DNA from: Pezicula radicicola
Lineage: Eukaryota; Ascomycota; Leotiomycetes; Helotiales; Dermateaceae
DNA: 64,000 nucleotides
Assembly (NCBI GenBank): GCA_003008705.1
Contig: PDUO01000022.1
Location: forward strand, 334,549-398,548
Direction: 5' to 3'
The position numbers were made by a program, and so were the translations under genes. This document shows, one piece after another, positions 35,872 to 47,670 of this stretch (positions are counted from its first letter, which is position 1; every line of letters starts with the position of its first letter). The notes beneath the pieces are model-generated. The model had not been told where the DNA came from. It did not search any database and worked only from the letters and a program-made list of their open reading frames with translations.

Positions 35872-36729
35872 ATGACTGCAATGCATCCCCCCTGCTGTGA
35901 CCTATTTTGCTGATTTTGGTGCCTTTGCACCAGCATTGCCCACAGGCACGGAGGTATGGCATGCACAGCCTGGTCAATTGATACGAGTACTAACTGCCGT
36001 GCCGTCCTTCATGCAGATGAGAGACGGTGGTATGAGTTTCCAAACGTGCTTGAGGGAATGCACTTTGCTGATATTGGCTTCTTCTTTTGATTGATAGCCG
36101 ATCGACCAAACGTATATGTCCCGAAGCTCTTCTTAGTGATATTGCAGCATACTGATGTGTGTCACTCTCAGCAGACAGGCACCAGTCCTGGTATGCATTC
36201 CATGGGCACTATATTTTGTGAAATATTCGCTGAACTGAAATTGAAAAAGCCAATCAAGACGATGATGTATGTTACGCACACCTTACTTTATTTAATCTTC
36301 TGTTTTCAGAGTCCATACCAAGTAAGAGCACCTTTACAATAACTATCTATGTCTTTTGCAATATGTAAGGGTTTCTGACTTATTATTAGGAATGTAAGCT
36401 CTTTGCGCAAGAAAAAGAAATTGCCAAGGCGGACGAGGCGGTCAAAAAAAGTGCTGCGAGGGATTTAAAAAATGTTCAATTAGGATACACGGCACGTTAT
36501 ATATTTTATTACTACAACTACATTTCTTTTCAATTCACTTGACTTGGGTGTCTACACTTTAGTATGTAGGATTTTAGTAATAGTGCTAATGTTTACATAG
36601 CAAAACCCTGAATGGGTCAAGAAGAAGGAAGAGTTGACTTCGGTCACTCAGGAAATAGTTATTTTGCAGAAGAAAAAGCATTTAGCAGTTACTGAGCTCA
36701 ATGTTATTGAAAAGCAATTGCAAATGTAG
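35872..36729 (+). CDS. Small coiled-coil protein with micro-exon, possible 5' frameshift
   Basis: Exons from splice sites: about 35872-36029, 36098-36266, 36312-36321 (10 nt), 36390-36473, 36601-36729. The N-terminal part is globular (TYFADFGAFAPALPTGTEVW, RPNVYVPKLFL, GMHSMGTIFCEIFAELKL). The C-terminal part is Lys/Glu-rich and helical (EKEIAKADEAVKK, WVKKKEELTSVTQEIVIL), ending at TAG 36727-36729. The ATG at 35872 would join the body only if the run of six C at 35887-35892 had five, so either a one-base frameshift or a sequence error is present. Family unknown. It lies next to the pore-former-like relic, but a functional link is speculative. Confidence 0.45.
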
Positions 36730-37221
36730 AGTATAAAGGATATTGCTTTTGCTTTTTTTACTATTATTTTACAATCATCGAAGAACACTAATCATCAAAT
36801 TTAGCAAAATAATATAGCTTAACAGAATTCAAAAGTTTTATCTTGGAATCTAGTGCTTCTTAAAGACATTTTTAACGGTTGACATGCCTCTTATCTTTGG
36901 AAAATTTGGTAACTTACTTGATTTGAGTAACTTGCCTATGTATATAAAATTAAAATAGCACCAGTAGTATAGCTTAAGTTATTACTACACGACTATGCAT
37001 TTGAGCCTGCCTAAAGCTCGTGTTAAAGTAAATGGGAATGGTTATGTGACCGTCCTTCTCTGGCCGCTACAGGTAGGTCTATTCCTACACACTAGTTCTT
37101 TATAGAATACAACACCTTTGCCACCACCCACATATTGCTCCCAATGGCCTTGCCATTCAATAGCTTGTAATAATAAAGAATAATTTAGAGGTAACTTTGG
37201 TAAGTAGTAGTATTAGTAAGC
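36730..37221. other. Intergenic with dispersed-repeat core
   Basis: GTAACTTACTTGATTTGAG at about 36910-36930 is a core unit of the dispersed repeat. The lost N-terminal half of the amine oxidase is not found here. Confidence 0.4.
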
Positions 37222-38031
37222 GCTATAGCGCATGGCCATAGCAGCGTCAGTATTACCAACGGGGATGGGAGTTGCATTGAAGCAGAATACGCCATTAGCA
37301 CTTTCTCAGTCGGAATCTTGCAATCAGGTGACGTGACTTTCACCCCATCTCTCCCAGACTGAAGAAAAAACGTCAATCCAGACGTTCCAGATGGGCGTTT
37401 ACACTAAAACTTTCTTGCAATTCCCACCTGACAAGGTGTTCTAGAATACAAGCACCGAGTTCTTCCTCTATTCTTCAAAAGCCCGTGGTTACTACCCAGT
37501 CTGGCAATCTCTTGATAACGATTTCTTCTTACCCGGCAGCGGAATATTTTTTGTTACCGTTGTGACAGACCAACCATACGTCGTATACCTTCAGGACGAC
37601 GAAGCAACCAACGCTCAAGTCATAGTTACATTACGGCAGATATTCAGCGAGGAAAATGTTCCATCGACTTCATGTATCCTCGCTGGAGTACCACTCCTTG
37701 GGCTTATGGTTCATATTCGAATTGGCCTCCAGGATTTACGCTCGAGGGACACCTGAACCTTCGTGCGGATGTTGGAAGAGTTTTTTTTGCGGGTGAGGCT
37801 ACGAGCGCTGAATTTTACGGATATCTTCATGGTGCGTATTTTGAGGGTATGCATGTAGGAGTACAAATTGCTGCGTGCTTAAATATTTTGGGCGAGAAAT
37901 TCCCGTCTGAGATATACTACAAGGTTCTAACTGGCACTACAAATCTGGAGGAGTATAGTGCGAAGAATGGCTCGTTTCAGACGAGCTTCCAGACCATTGG
38001 GGATGTTGGCTTGCAAGGTGGAGGGGGCTGA
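37222..38031 (+). pseudogene. 5'-truncated flavin amine oxidase (polyamine oxidase-like) relic
   Basis: The pieces follow the C-terminal half of fungal flavin amine oxidases: EAEYAISTFSVGILQSGDVTF, QMGVYTKTFLQFPPDKVF, GYYPVWQSL, LPGSGIFFVTVVTDQ, then YPRWSTTPWAYGSYSNWPPG and the FAD-binding FFAGEATSAEFYGYLHGAYFEG. Breaks: TGA at about 37361 (Trp expected), a frameshift shortly after, TAG at 37442-37444 (Trp expected), and a frameshift at about 37665. The N-terminal dinucleotide-binding GxGxxG half is absent. It cannot make a working flavoenzyme. Confidence 0.75.
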
Positions 38032-38687
38032 TTTTGCTTTTATTTTATACGGGGATTATGTGTACACAAGAGGTCTTAACCGTAGCTCTAAAAACTATGT
38101 GGAAGGGTTTGATCACTTAGTGATTAATTACATTAGAATATTATATGTATTAACACATTAGCCTTTCGATATATTACCTTTGCGGCCCCTTAAATTTAGC
38201 CTACTTGCTTCGATTAGCTTTGTTATGATAAGCCTTACTCTGCTCTTATTCACCACTTTGACACTCCCTTGCACCCCATTGAGGTAGTGATATGAGATTT
38301 TCTGTAAATGGAGGGTGAGAGAATCTGGCCTATGATTATAAGTTTTACGGATGGCAGAACAGACTGGATGCCTAGTTCTCCTGAGTCTATGACCGCATGT
38401 ATCTGCATTTGTGTTACATAAATTATTATAAGGATGCAAAGACGAATTGAGAAAGTTTTGCCTAGTTCCACTGTCTGTGGTTGTTCTTTTGCGGTTCTCC
38501 CTTCTGATAAATATCCTTCCTGAAGTCTAGGCCTTCGTTAGTTTAAAAAGGGGTTCACATAAATAAGCGAATCAACCCCTGTGTCCGTAGGCTGAAGCAT
38601 TCCTTATGAAGCCCTGTGGTAGGTACATTTGGTACAAAAGTACAATTTGATCAACTTAACGTCATTCGATACACTAGGTGATATCCA
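38032..38687. other. Intergenic containing one copy of a ~100-bp repeat
   Basis: A segment at about 38336-38436 matches 44365-44465 (GATGGCAGA, GGATGCC, AGTTCTCCT, AGTCTATG), mostly differing by transitions. No gene was seen. Confidence 0.5.
38336..38436 (+). repeat. Repeat copy A (pair with 44365-44465)
   Basis: Shared blocks ATGGCAGA, GGATGCC, AGTTCTCCT, AGTCTATG and CGnATGT occur in order in both copies. Differences are largely C/T and G/A changes. Confidence 0.6.
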
Positions 38688-41370
38688 TCAGGATTCGGTC
38701 GCAACTGGTACGACAGGTGTAGCATGTTTCACTGTCCCATCATTTCCATCTTCCTCTTCGGATGCAACAACTCCAGGATTTGCTTGAACCTTCTTCGGCT
38801 TCTGCAGATAAGCTAATATTATCGCTGCTATTGAATGCATGAAACAAAATCCAGCCGATGTCCAATTGCCACTGATGACTGCTGGCTGATCAACAGTCTT
38901 GAAGACTGCAAGTGGGCTATAAATATTTATATTAGTCAACAGGTTTATTTGACATTTACCTGTATCATTTAACTCACACTGTAGCTCCAAATACCGAACT
39001 CCAGAGATTGAGGCCCCCAGACGCAAAAGCTCGCGTGGCTGGATCACCACCACTGACATCATGTCAGTTTTGCCTGTAGCACTTTTGTAATCCTCTGGTT
39101 GCAACTTACAGGGTATCTTGTGTCCAAGCCCAGAACAAACTGATGAGAACGTTAGTTTTTATGAAATTTTCTCAACGCTATTTTCCCGCTAGAACTCACG
39201 TGCTGGACGCTTCAATGAAGCCGGTCATATAATAAAGAAACCAGCGAAAAGACTTATTCTCTGGAAATACTGGGGTCGTGGCCAGAAGTATACATATGAC
39301 AGCTTGAGCGCTGCTAGAAAAGACGAGCAGGGGCCAACGTCGACCTCGTAACAGAGTATCGCCTAACGAGAACAAGCTTGTCAGTATAATTTGGCCTACT
39401 AGGTCAGTTCTTGCACAACTTACTGATCCAGGCGAATGTCAAGTCCAGTACAACAGTGATTGCATATATCGGTGTTACATAATTGTCTTTAGGTAAATTA
39501 GTCGTTGGGTATCAACAATGGGATTATGCCTGGAAGCGTACTGATTTGGGAGACGGTAAATGAGCCTGGCTTTACGGTGTTCCATGCTTTGAACCAGTAG
39601 GCCATCGAATTTGTCACTTGGCTTCCAATACCATTTCCCCTAGAAGTCCTGTCATTATGTACGTTCTCTAGATAGTCGGAAAGTCTTACACTGAGATGGC
39701 CCACAGTAGCCAGATTTGCGGGGAGAGAACGAAGCGGCATAACTTAAGAAAGATATTAGCTTAAATTGACGATGCAAAGGACACAAATAGAGGCTTCATC
39801 ATACATACCTGTGTCTTTGTGAAACTTCCTTGCTTGACCCTGCCTTCTCGTGGATTTCGATCTCGGGCAAGCTCGATTTCTTGCCTCGAAAATATTTTAT
39901 TTGGCTGCTGCCGTGCCGGCACATCCGGGAAGAAAAAGAACGGCGGTATCGCAATCCCTAATGAAATTATACCATCTATAATAAAAACCTAATCAGTGGA
40001 ACGCATTAGCGTCCAACAGTTTACATCCTTCTATCAAACTTACCCATCGCCATCCAGCTCGTCCCAAAGTACCATTAAGACCTTGGTATGCGGCAGCTGT
40101 GCTCTGTTAGTTTATACTTTGACAAAATCTTCTGGATGCGTACTCTGCAAGTAGGAGCTAAACATAGGCCCGATATGGACTGCGCAATTGATGAGAGCTA
40201 TTCTCTGTTGAAGTTTTAGCTTGTGATGCACATTGTCAAAATCTTCAGCTAGGAATATTACCCTTGATAATTCACGTTTCTGGTACCAGGCACCACAAAC
40301 ATACATCACTATACAAGCATTAGTATCATAAGAATACCTACATCACTGGTTCCATACCGGCAGAAAAATGTCCACTATTATTACCGGATCAGCTTATGAG
40401 ACATACTAAAAGATAAATACTAAAACATACCATTCAAATAATCCTACCAGTGCTCTGAGGACATACATTTGGGTTGGTGTTCTCATTGCGGATTGACAAA
40501 ACGTTCTTGTGAAGTAAGTCTAATGCTGACATTGTATGGATGTTGGGTGGTTTTGTTAAACTTACACGATTGACCAGCAGACCTCGAGAGCTCTCAAGTG
40601 GTGTTAGCTTTGGATGAACATCATTCGAAAATTTGGGGCTATTGAAACCCACGGGATAAAATATTGTGGATTCATTCTCGTCATGATGAGGTTGATGGGC
40701 AGAATTCCAATAATCTTGAAAGGCAATTTAATAAGTGGTTTGGACTATATGGAAAACTATGCTCCCAAGATGGCTTACATTGGCTACAGAGTAGGCTGTC
40801 TGATAATGTTAGCATCTCAGACTTTTGCTTGCGGGTACCATCAAAATTTACATTGGCGTAATTCATTTGCTGTTTTTATTTTAGTCCTATCTCGGCTAAA
40901 AATGGTACTACTCACGTTTCCATATAAATCGAGATCCTCCTTCATACCCGAGACAAAGGCGTTCGTCAAGTTTGACCTAATTAATAGTATGAGCGTTTTC
41001 ACGACTATCGTGCAAATGTCATTATAACACACCTGTCAATATGTTTGATTATAGTCCCCAAGAACCCAAAGAGAGCAATGGTCAGATCAAGCTATTGACT
41101 TCAAATTTAATATCAAAAATCTTTCAACCGTGAAATGAGGGATAGCTTTACCTTGAGAAGCAAGCGACGCTCCTGAAGACAGATCTTTGTTAGCAATGTC
41201 TGGCCCAGTGACACGGACATCTGGCCTACCTCGGAACCTTTATCCCATGAATCCCATACATAGCTTTTCCATGAACCAGTGGGCTGTGAACTATCGTTGC
41301 CATTATTTTTCATAGAAGAACTGCCAAAATCAACTGACTGCATGTTGATCTCAGGAATTGTTTGCCCCAT
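38688..41370 (-). CDS. MFS permease of the allantoate/vitamin (ACS, Dal5-like) family, 517 aa, 21 exons
   Basis: Exons (minus): 41370-41230, 41172-41152, 41091-41033, 40976-40916, 40869-40852, 40799-40779, 40714-40653, 40592-40566, 40505-40431, 40374-40358, 40308-40262, 40204-40144, 40096-40044, 39988-39809, 39742-39690, 39639-39542, 39486-39424, 39362-39200, 39139-39110, 39052-38978, 38916-38688. All phases join into 518 codons. Signatures: WKSYVWDSWDK and ERRLLLK at the start, RSNLTNAFVSGMKEDLDLYG, ILPINLIMTR, RTPTQMYVLRALVGLFE, GPMFSSYLQ, WRWVFIIDGIISL, and FKTVDQPAVISGNW near the end. This is the anion:cation symporter family for allantoate, nicotinate, pantothenate or related acids. A continuous-frame scan would call it broken, but every interruption is a GT-AG intron. 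The start could instead be the Met at about 41343. Confidence 0.85.
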
Positions 41371-42139
41371 TACTCGAACAAGCGAATGTGAAAAGAAACT
41401 CAAAAATGTCACAAAGATGTATAACAAGTTTAACACAAAAAACCTTCAGTAGGATATACGATCTCTTTTGATTATATCCGACGCTTGACAAAGCCATTGA
41501 TAAATGTCGTCAAAAGAACCATAATGACGTGATCCTCAGAATCTCTGAGGATAAAATGGGGCATCTGCCTCCCCTGCAGTAAGAATTGGATCCATAAAGA
41601 GCAATTACCAGGGCACTTTTCGAAGAATAAACCTTTGTACAGTACTGTGTACTGATGTATAACTTAGTTAACTAGTCTGGTCTGATTGCTTCAATGTACA
41701 AAAGATGGGCTAAAGAACTCAGTTGTAAACAGCGATATATTTCTAAAGCATGCTATGTGCATGTTTTGTGGAGATTTAACAAGTCATAATTGTAAGTAGT
41801 CAATATGGTACAAGGTAAGATGGGAGAACTGTGCCGTATTCAATTCGAACACGCGACAGCTGATACCGGCCAAAACGCCTGATGCGCACATCTTAGAATG
41901 CGATATCCCACTCTAAGATGTAAATGGGGAATGCTGCGATAACCCACCACAATGATGTTATCTACGTTTTCACTAAATTCTCGCCGATCTAACACGTCAT
42001 TATCACACACAGGTGACCACGCATCGAGATCTTATAATGCTGTGGCAGATGTGGGGTATTTAGTAATTCCAACGGTGCCATCTCCTCAACTTCGCCGCTT
42101 GAAGCAGATGGTATATACACTACCTATCTAGATTTCAAC
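41371..42139. other. Intergenic with a small inverted repeat
   Basis: CATCTTAGA and TCTAAGATG, separated by about 15 nt at 41889-41921, form a perfect 9-bp stem. No gene was seen. It separates the MFS gene from the divergent dioxygenase relic. Confidence 0.45.
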
Positions 42140-43608
42140 ATGACTTCAACCCAAACGAGAATATCTATTGCAGAACTTTTGTCTTCTCTAGAGTAAAGAT
42201 TACTAGTCCCACAAGTTCAGCTAAAGGCTTTTAATATTTCTGAAGCACAGGAAGTTCATAGCAATATCTTCCCACTAAGATTAGTTTATGAAGACAACAC
42301 CAGTCCAATACTAGACGAAGTCAATTTTTACACCAAGGAGCTTGTAGGCAGAGGCGAAATACGGAACCTTCTAATAAAACGTAGGAAATTCTAATACGAC
42401 AAACACCAAGCTTGTGTCTCATTGACAAACAATATTATCTAATTGGAGCAATTTTATTTCGCGAGCACTCTATTAAATCCCCAGCAGAGCTAACTTCATT
42501 CGTCGAGGCTTTCGACTTTGTTCAACGCCATCAAGAGGTTGGAATTTTCGGGAAAAGAACAGAAATAGCAAAACACGTCAAGACGGCCAGCGAAATGGCA
42601 CCTGATGTGAAGTTCTACTTTCACAACGAATACATCTGTAGTGTTCATTTTCCTGAACTGGCTTTCTTCTGGTCTGAGCGTGTCCCCGAGAAAGGTCTTG
42701 TCTCAATCCCAAAGAACCATCTTAGACCACACTGAATGGTAAATTTAGGTATGAAACTCCCATTGTTTCCTCTATCGAGCTATATAACCGTGTATAAACT
42801 GAACTTCCAGATTTTCTAGAGGCATTGATTTCGAAAGGTAGGTTGTGGCTAGGAAATTTTAAGGCAAATGTTGTGATTCTAGCTAAGAATGCTATAAAAT
42901 AAACATTAGTGATTGGTCGCCAGTATTACCCATCAATTGAAGCCCCAGAGTGGAAAGAGATTGGATGAAATTGGAAGGTTAGCATCTCTACTAGTAATAT
43001 CTAAATACAAAGAAATATATACGTATATATCAACTAACAAATTTTCATCTTCATCAGGACTCTTACGGCTTCGAAATCAGAGACGGTGATAGCCTTCAAT
43101 TGAAATCTAACGCCAGAAAGTCGAAGCCATTCTCGACCAATATCTCAAAGCTGAAGCAGAATGGCAACCCAACGGAGCTCTGCACGTTCTCCAACACGTC
43201 CCTGTAGTACGGCGCCTAAAGCCTACTGGGCAGCTGACTTTCTTCAACGGACTTGCAGGCACGTACGGAAATGCACAAGATAATAGAGCTCTAGAGCCAC
43301 TCTACCGCAACAAGAGTGGTATTGGTTACAAACTTCCAGCATCGTATGGAGAGGGAAGTCCGATTCCAAACGAGTACGTAGAACGTTTGATTGAGATTTA
43401 AGCAAGTACTTCTTTTAAATCCCTTGGCAAGTCAGTGATGTTGCTTTGGTGAATAATTATTCTGTTCAGGTATGTTAGTTTTTCGAATTTTGAGCCTGGG
43501 TAATATGAGATTGACTTGATAATAACATGGCCGTACACCGTGGGTAGGAGATAGGTCTCCCCTAGTGAGTTTGTGGGACGATATCGACGACTTTAAGCCG
43601 TATTAAAT
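42140..43608 (+). pseudogene. Decayed TauD/TfdA-like 2-oxoglutarate dioxygenase
   Basis: The pieces run in family order from ATG 42140: LLVPQVQLKAFNISEAQEVH, GAILFREHSIKSPAELTSFVEAFDF, then VKFYFHNEYICS (the region of the first metal-binding His in intact relatives), SSIELYNRV, DSYGFEIRDGDSL, EWQPNGALHVLQHVPVVRRL, FFNGLAGTYGNAQDN and HGRTPWVGDRSPLVSLWDDID up to TAA at 43606-43608. Breaks include stops near codon 19 and at about 42394, a disrupted stretch at about 42735, TAA in the NRV-TELPDF block, frameshifts near 43100 and 43400, and a lost 3' splice site before HGRTPW. Intact relatives are Fe(II)/2OG enzymes such as taurine or sulfonate dioxygenases; this one is dead. Confidence 0.75.
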
Positions 43609-44364
43609 GCTGTCCACTATCAACACTTTCCAAAAGTGTCCTAGAACTATCTCCGTCTTATGTTTGTATTGGACGCGAGAATCGAATAAGGAAAGCTTGA
43701 TATTGCTAACCTTAGGCTACGGTGGGCGGTAGTAAAATGATTGAAACTCATAAGGGTCATCAGGGCAAATTGTTGTTTTATTTATGATATTATGTTGTTC
43801 CTAAAGCCTTTCTATAAACTTCACATGTCCAATTCATGTCCTGTGCATCGCACCTTAAGCTGCGCATCTAGCCTGGTGAAGTTTCCAGCATGTATTCCTC
43901 TAGGAAATTCTTATTGCCGGAAGCCGTTTTGAGCTTTTTCAATGTTGTGGTTTCCGTACACTTGATAGTTGGCAAAGTCTACTAGGGACAGTCCCTGCAA
44001 TCATCATAGTAGTCGCCTTCAAAATCGTCTACATTTCATTATTTAGATAGTCCAGACATTTTGGACTGTGAATGAGCAGAAGTCCATCACTGAAGATCGA
44101 TGGGAGTGGAGGAACGAATGAGCTAGGACTCATAAGATGTTCGCTACCTTGTATCGAGAGGGTCCAAAAAGGGAATATAAGAAGCAGGAGGTAATAGCAC
44201 AAAATCAAGCAGCAACCTGTACTAGAAATTTCATACCAAGACCTTATACTCGAAAAGGGGGCTTCCAAGCACTTCACGTAAGTTCTAAGCGAAGGAAAAA
44301 GTAAAACAAAACATACAACAGTAGGTATTCGCTGGTGGTCACCCACCCAACTACTAATCTACCG

Positions 44365-44465
44365 ATCTAAGGCTTATGTATGGCAGAGCGGACGGGATGC
44401 CCAGTTCTCCTTAGTCTATGGTCGTATGTGGCAGCTAAGGTATTATTAAGAATCATATCCTTAAG
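44365..44465 (+). repeat. Repeat copy B (pair with 38336-38436)
   Basis: Same ordered blocks as copy A, in the same orientation. Confidence 0.6.
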
Positions 44466-44722
44466 TTCACGCTTCTTCACTGCCGTTATTTCTTTAGCAA
44501 GCTCGCTAAAATCTGAACATGTTAACTCCTCGATCTCCACTGCGAATAGTACATTGCAAACATATCTATACAGTCTAGTGGGAATGGAGAAATCGGTCAA
44601 TGTAAATGAAGTGTTAGGGTTGACCGTGAAATGATCTGAGATCTGCCACACGCACGAGAGACGAATTTCTAGGTTGATAAGTTGCACATGGCTCGCCAGT
44701 ATATTTACTACGTAGATCTATC

Positions 44723-44829
44723 GTACAGCTGGGTTTATAAGAGAAATGAGTGAGTTACTTATGTCTATCTCTTATATCTGAATAAATAGTTATTCAAAAT
44801 GATATCTTATGAATCAATTCGTATAGTAC
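44723..44829. mobile_element. Short copy of the dispersed TIR repeat
   Basis: The left end GTACAGCTGGG, TTTATAAGAGAAAT and the right end ATCTTATGAATCAATTCG, TATAGTAC are imperfect inverted repeats. The interior GAATAAATAGTTATTC matches the left arm of the 28927-29113 copy in reverse. It retains a single GAGTTACTTA core unit, so most of the core is deleted. Confidence 0.6.
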
Positions 44830-44862
44830 TACACAATCGTGATTCCTCTCCATATCCATGGA

Positions 44863-46175
44863 TCAAAGTGTCTCTTCGAGAGACTCTTGAAACTTTGTAG
44901 TCTCGCAGCAGACTGTGAATTCTCCTAGGCCGGAGCGCCGAAAGCAATTATCCGGTTTTTTTGAGACAGGCGCTAATATTAGCAGACTGCGACATTTATC
45001 ATCATCATGTAGAACCTTGACACACAAAAGCTCCGAATCGACCACGGGTTCAGAGAGGTCATCGCTGTAGTCCATTTTCATGAAGCCAATTGGAGTCATC
45101 GTCGAACTGTACAGAGGATGATATCCTTCAGGCTGACAGCACATCTTTTTAAATGGCCCAAGATGAACGGCCCGTTTGGTAAGGCAAGTGAGTCTCAAGA
45201 AGCCTCCCTCAACCTTCCTGAATTCATCAAAACCTCTGAGGACCAGGAATTTTATGCGCGATATACCTTGCGATATTTGGGCTGAATCAGAAATACATCT
45301 GTAGGAGAAGGAGACTCGGCTTTTCACCGAAGCCCAGGACCACGATGGTACCGTGTATTCGCTTGGCTTCTCATTCTGGTTACAGGTCCACAGAAGTTGA
45401 TGGTGGAACATGTCTTGCCAGATCTCAGCGGCACATTTCCACCCAGTAATACGAGCAAAGCGCTGTGCAATGCCGGACTAGGCTAGGAGTTTGTCTAAGT
45501 CTTTGGTAACATTACGAGCAGTGTACTCCTCGATAAGAGCAGTCCACTGCCTACGAAATTCGAAATTTCTGGCAGCAAGGGTCGATAAAGGTGGATCTAA
45601 ATCAGAATTGAAAGGTCGGAGCCAAGTTTGCTTGGTATTGACTTTTTGTTGAAAAGATTGACCATCTTCGCAGAGAATCTCATTCCCACATTCCCAGAAC
45701 ATTTGGGAGCTACCAAAGTGCAAGATTAGCGGGGACAGAAGTTGCTCCTACATTATCCAACCCCTGTCGCTCAGATGGGACTTTTCGACGTCTAGATGGT
45801 ATTGGCATTCAATGCTATTGAGTGTCTGACCAGCTTTGACGTGAAGCTTTAACTGAAACGCAGTTTGTGGTGCAGATGAGCTGTAAATTGGCAAATATGT
45901 ATCTGAATTTAGGTTTCGCCTGTGGAGGAACCCCATCTTCGTCATCTACACCACAGTCTGCGAATAGAGTAAGTTCAGCGTTGGAGTATATTGCAGCCAT
46001 CTTAGAAGATTCCGTGTCCTAGTCTGTGTTAGAATCTTGAATGATACGTAACGAATCGATCCAGATGTGTCCAAATCAAGCTTTCTGGTGATTTTGACTG
46101 CGTCTGTGACAGTTGCTAGCATATCACGTAAGGATATATTTGAGTGCCGCCCTGAATCTGCTATATGAACTTCTA
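44863..46175 (-). pseudogene. Decayed HET-domain (heterokaryon incompatibility) gene
   Basis: Pieces in order on the minus strand: LRDMLATVTDAVKITRKL, a frameshift, WIDSLRIIQDSNTD-stop-DTESSKMAAIYSNAEL, a frameshift, HRRNLNSDTYLPIYS, LSDRGWIM-stop-EQLLSPLILHFGSSQMFWEC, an alpha-helical stretch, then DLDKLLA-stop-SGIAQRF, and a long C-terminal region with SEYTVPSWSWASVKSRVSF. This is the full HET order: Ile-Asp-Ser-Leu-x-Ile-Ile-Gln-Asp, Met-Ala-x-Ile-Tyr-Ser-Asn-Ala, Arg-Gly-Trp, Pro-Ser-Trp-Ser-Trp-Ala. The stops (for example TAG at 45748-45750 and about 45478) are each one transition from Gln or Trp codons or otherwise minimal. Intact HET genes trigger cell death when unlike strains fuse. 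Confidence 0.8.
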
Positions 46176-47670
46176 TATAACAAATATACAGCTGACTTAG
46201 ACGCGGCGACGATACTTAGCAACCGACTTGAAAATATCAGAACTGTGACCTAATAACCTTAATTTTACGATCTAGCTATACGAGTACAACTTTAGCTCTG
46301 CCAGGCGACGATTTTTGATGCATGGCAGAGATGAGTAGCCGCTTACCGTTGTCTTTTTGTACGCTTGCTTGATTAGTTTTAGTCTGGTATATTAGCTTAA
46401 GGTACGTACTGTATTGTACCTACGGAGGATTGTAACAGGCAACAGTGGATGAAACGAATCATAGCATTTTAAATAGAATTCTACCATGGTTATTTCACTA
46501 GCCTTTAAACTAGTATAAGTTACTCTAAATTAAGTAAACTGCTTAACCTGCGCACCCAGCTTAGCGGTGATATATTTTAGTAAAGATAGAAGCTTCGCCT
46601 CCTTCCCTATAGTCATTAGAATCCTCTATATATAGGTACCATATGCGACATCTGGCAGTCTAGAAAAGTAGAAATTTATTGCTCACGTATCAATGAAAAA
46701 GTCTAGTATGCTTATGCAAAAGGTCTTCTGTCCCCTGATATTTGAATTCCATAGCTGTCTCATAGTTCTTGCTAAGGCATTGTACGTCGTCCCCGGAAAT
46801 GCCAAGCATTGTGTTGCGCGAGATTCGCATCTAGACATAGTCCACTTCGTTACTTGGCGACGGTGCAAAGACTCCTAACTAATCGGAGGAATTGGGAAAT
46901 AGCCTTGCAGGAGTGTTTTTGAGTACAGGAGCTGCTTTCATTGCTATTTTCGAAGATGTCACAATCTTGAAGAAAATTTGCTGTATAATACACATAGTTT
47001 ATCTTCCTAGCTGTAACAAGTCTCAGAAACTCGAAATACTTCCAGAAGCTCTGCTACGCATATAATACTCTTTATCGAAATTAGGCCTGCACATCTATAA
47101 TGCAATTGCCTATGCTTTTCGTTGCGTTGGCCAGCTTTGTCCAATTTGCTGAGGCTCTCCCAAAAGAGATATATTTTATATTTCCTTGTTACCCCGAATT
47201 GTTCCTTGGAAATTATTGGGCTCGGATGCGCTATGGGACAAGTAACAATAAATATTTGGAGCCCTTCCTATGGTATGGGTAGGTTACTATAAACCTCTAA
47301 ATAAGACTATTAGGTAAGACTACGAATGGAATCAAGTGCTGTGTACTTTACGGAGTATTTCAGGTGGTCCCACGGCAGTCATAGCCGGTATCCATATTAA
47401 ACATACCTTAGCGAGCCACCCCTAAGCAATCTCGGTAAATATATCTCCACCAGTACTCGAATAAAGTGCAAACGCGCGTTTTTGGGCAGACATCGAAAAG
47501 GCCCCATGATCCTTAATCGACAACGACAGACCGGGGGTAAATCATTTATTATCGGTCAATCGCCGCATCATGTTAACAGTACTGTGTTGTGTTTCGTTTC
47601 CAACTTCGTGCCTGGTGTCCACGAAATATTATTTTCTTTCAAACCGTATGTTGCATTATTTTGAGCTATA
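46176..47670. other. Intergenic, small signal-peptide-like ORF and repeat core
   Basis: Repeat-core units lie at about 46500-46545. An ORF at 47100-47282 starts MQLPMLFVALASFVQFAEAL, which looks like a secretory leader, but ends after 60 codons. Protein-like fragments (GGPTAVIAGIHI at about 47365, and VLCFVSNFVPGVHE at about 47585-47625) suggest the eroded remains of a secreted-protein gene that I cannot name. Confidence 0.3.

Larger units (their letters stand above)
43609..44862. other. Intergenic holding two repeats
   Basis: Contains repeat copy B (44365-44465) and a compact copy of the dispersed TIR repeat (44723-44829). Frames on the minus strand at 44029-44346 and 44367-44687 show no family pattern. 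Confidence 0.45.

Noticed and set aside
40100..41040. Apparent frameshifts and stops in the 21-exon MFS gene
   Set aside because: Each interruption is removed by a GT-AG intron with correct phase, so it is not scored as a pseudogene.
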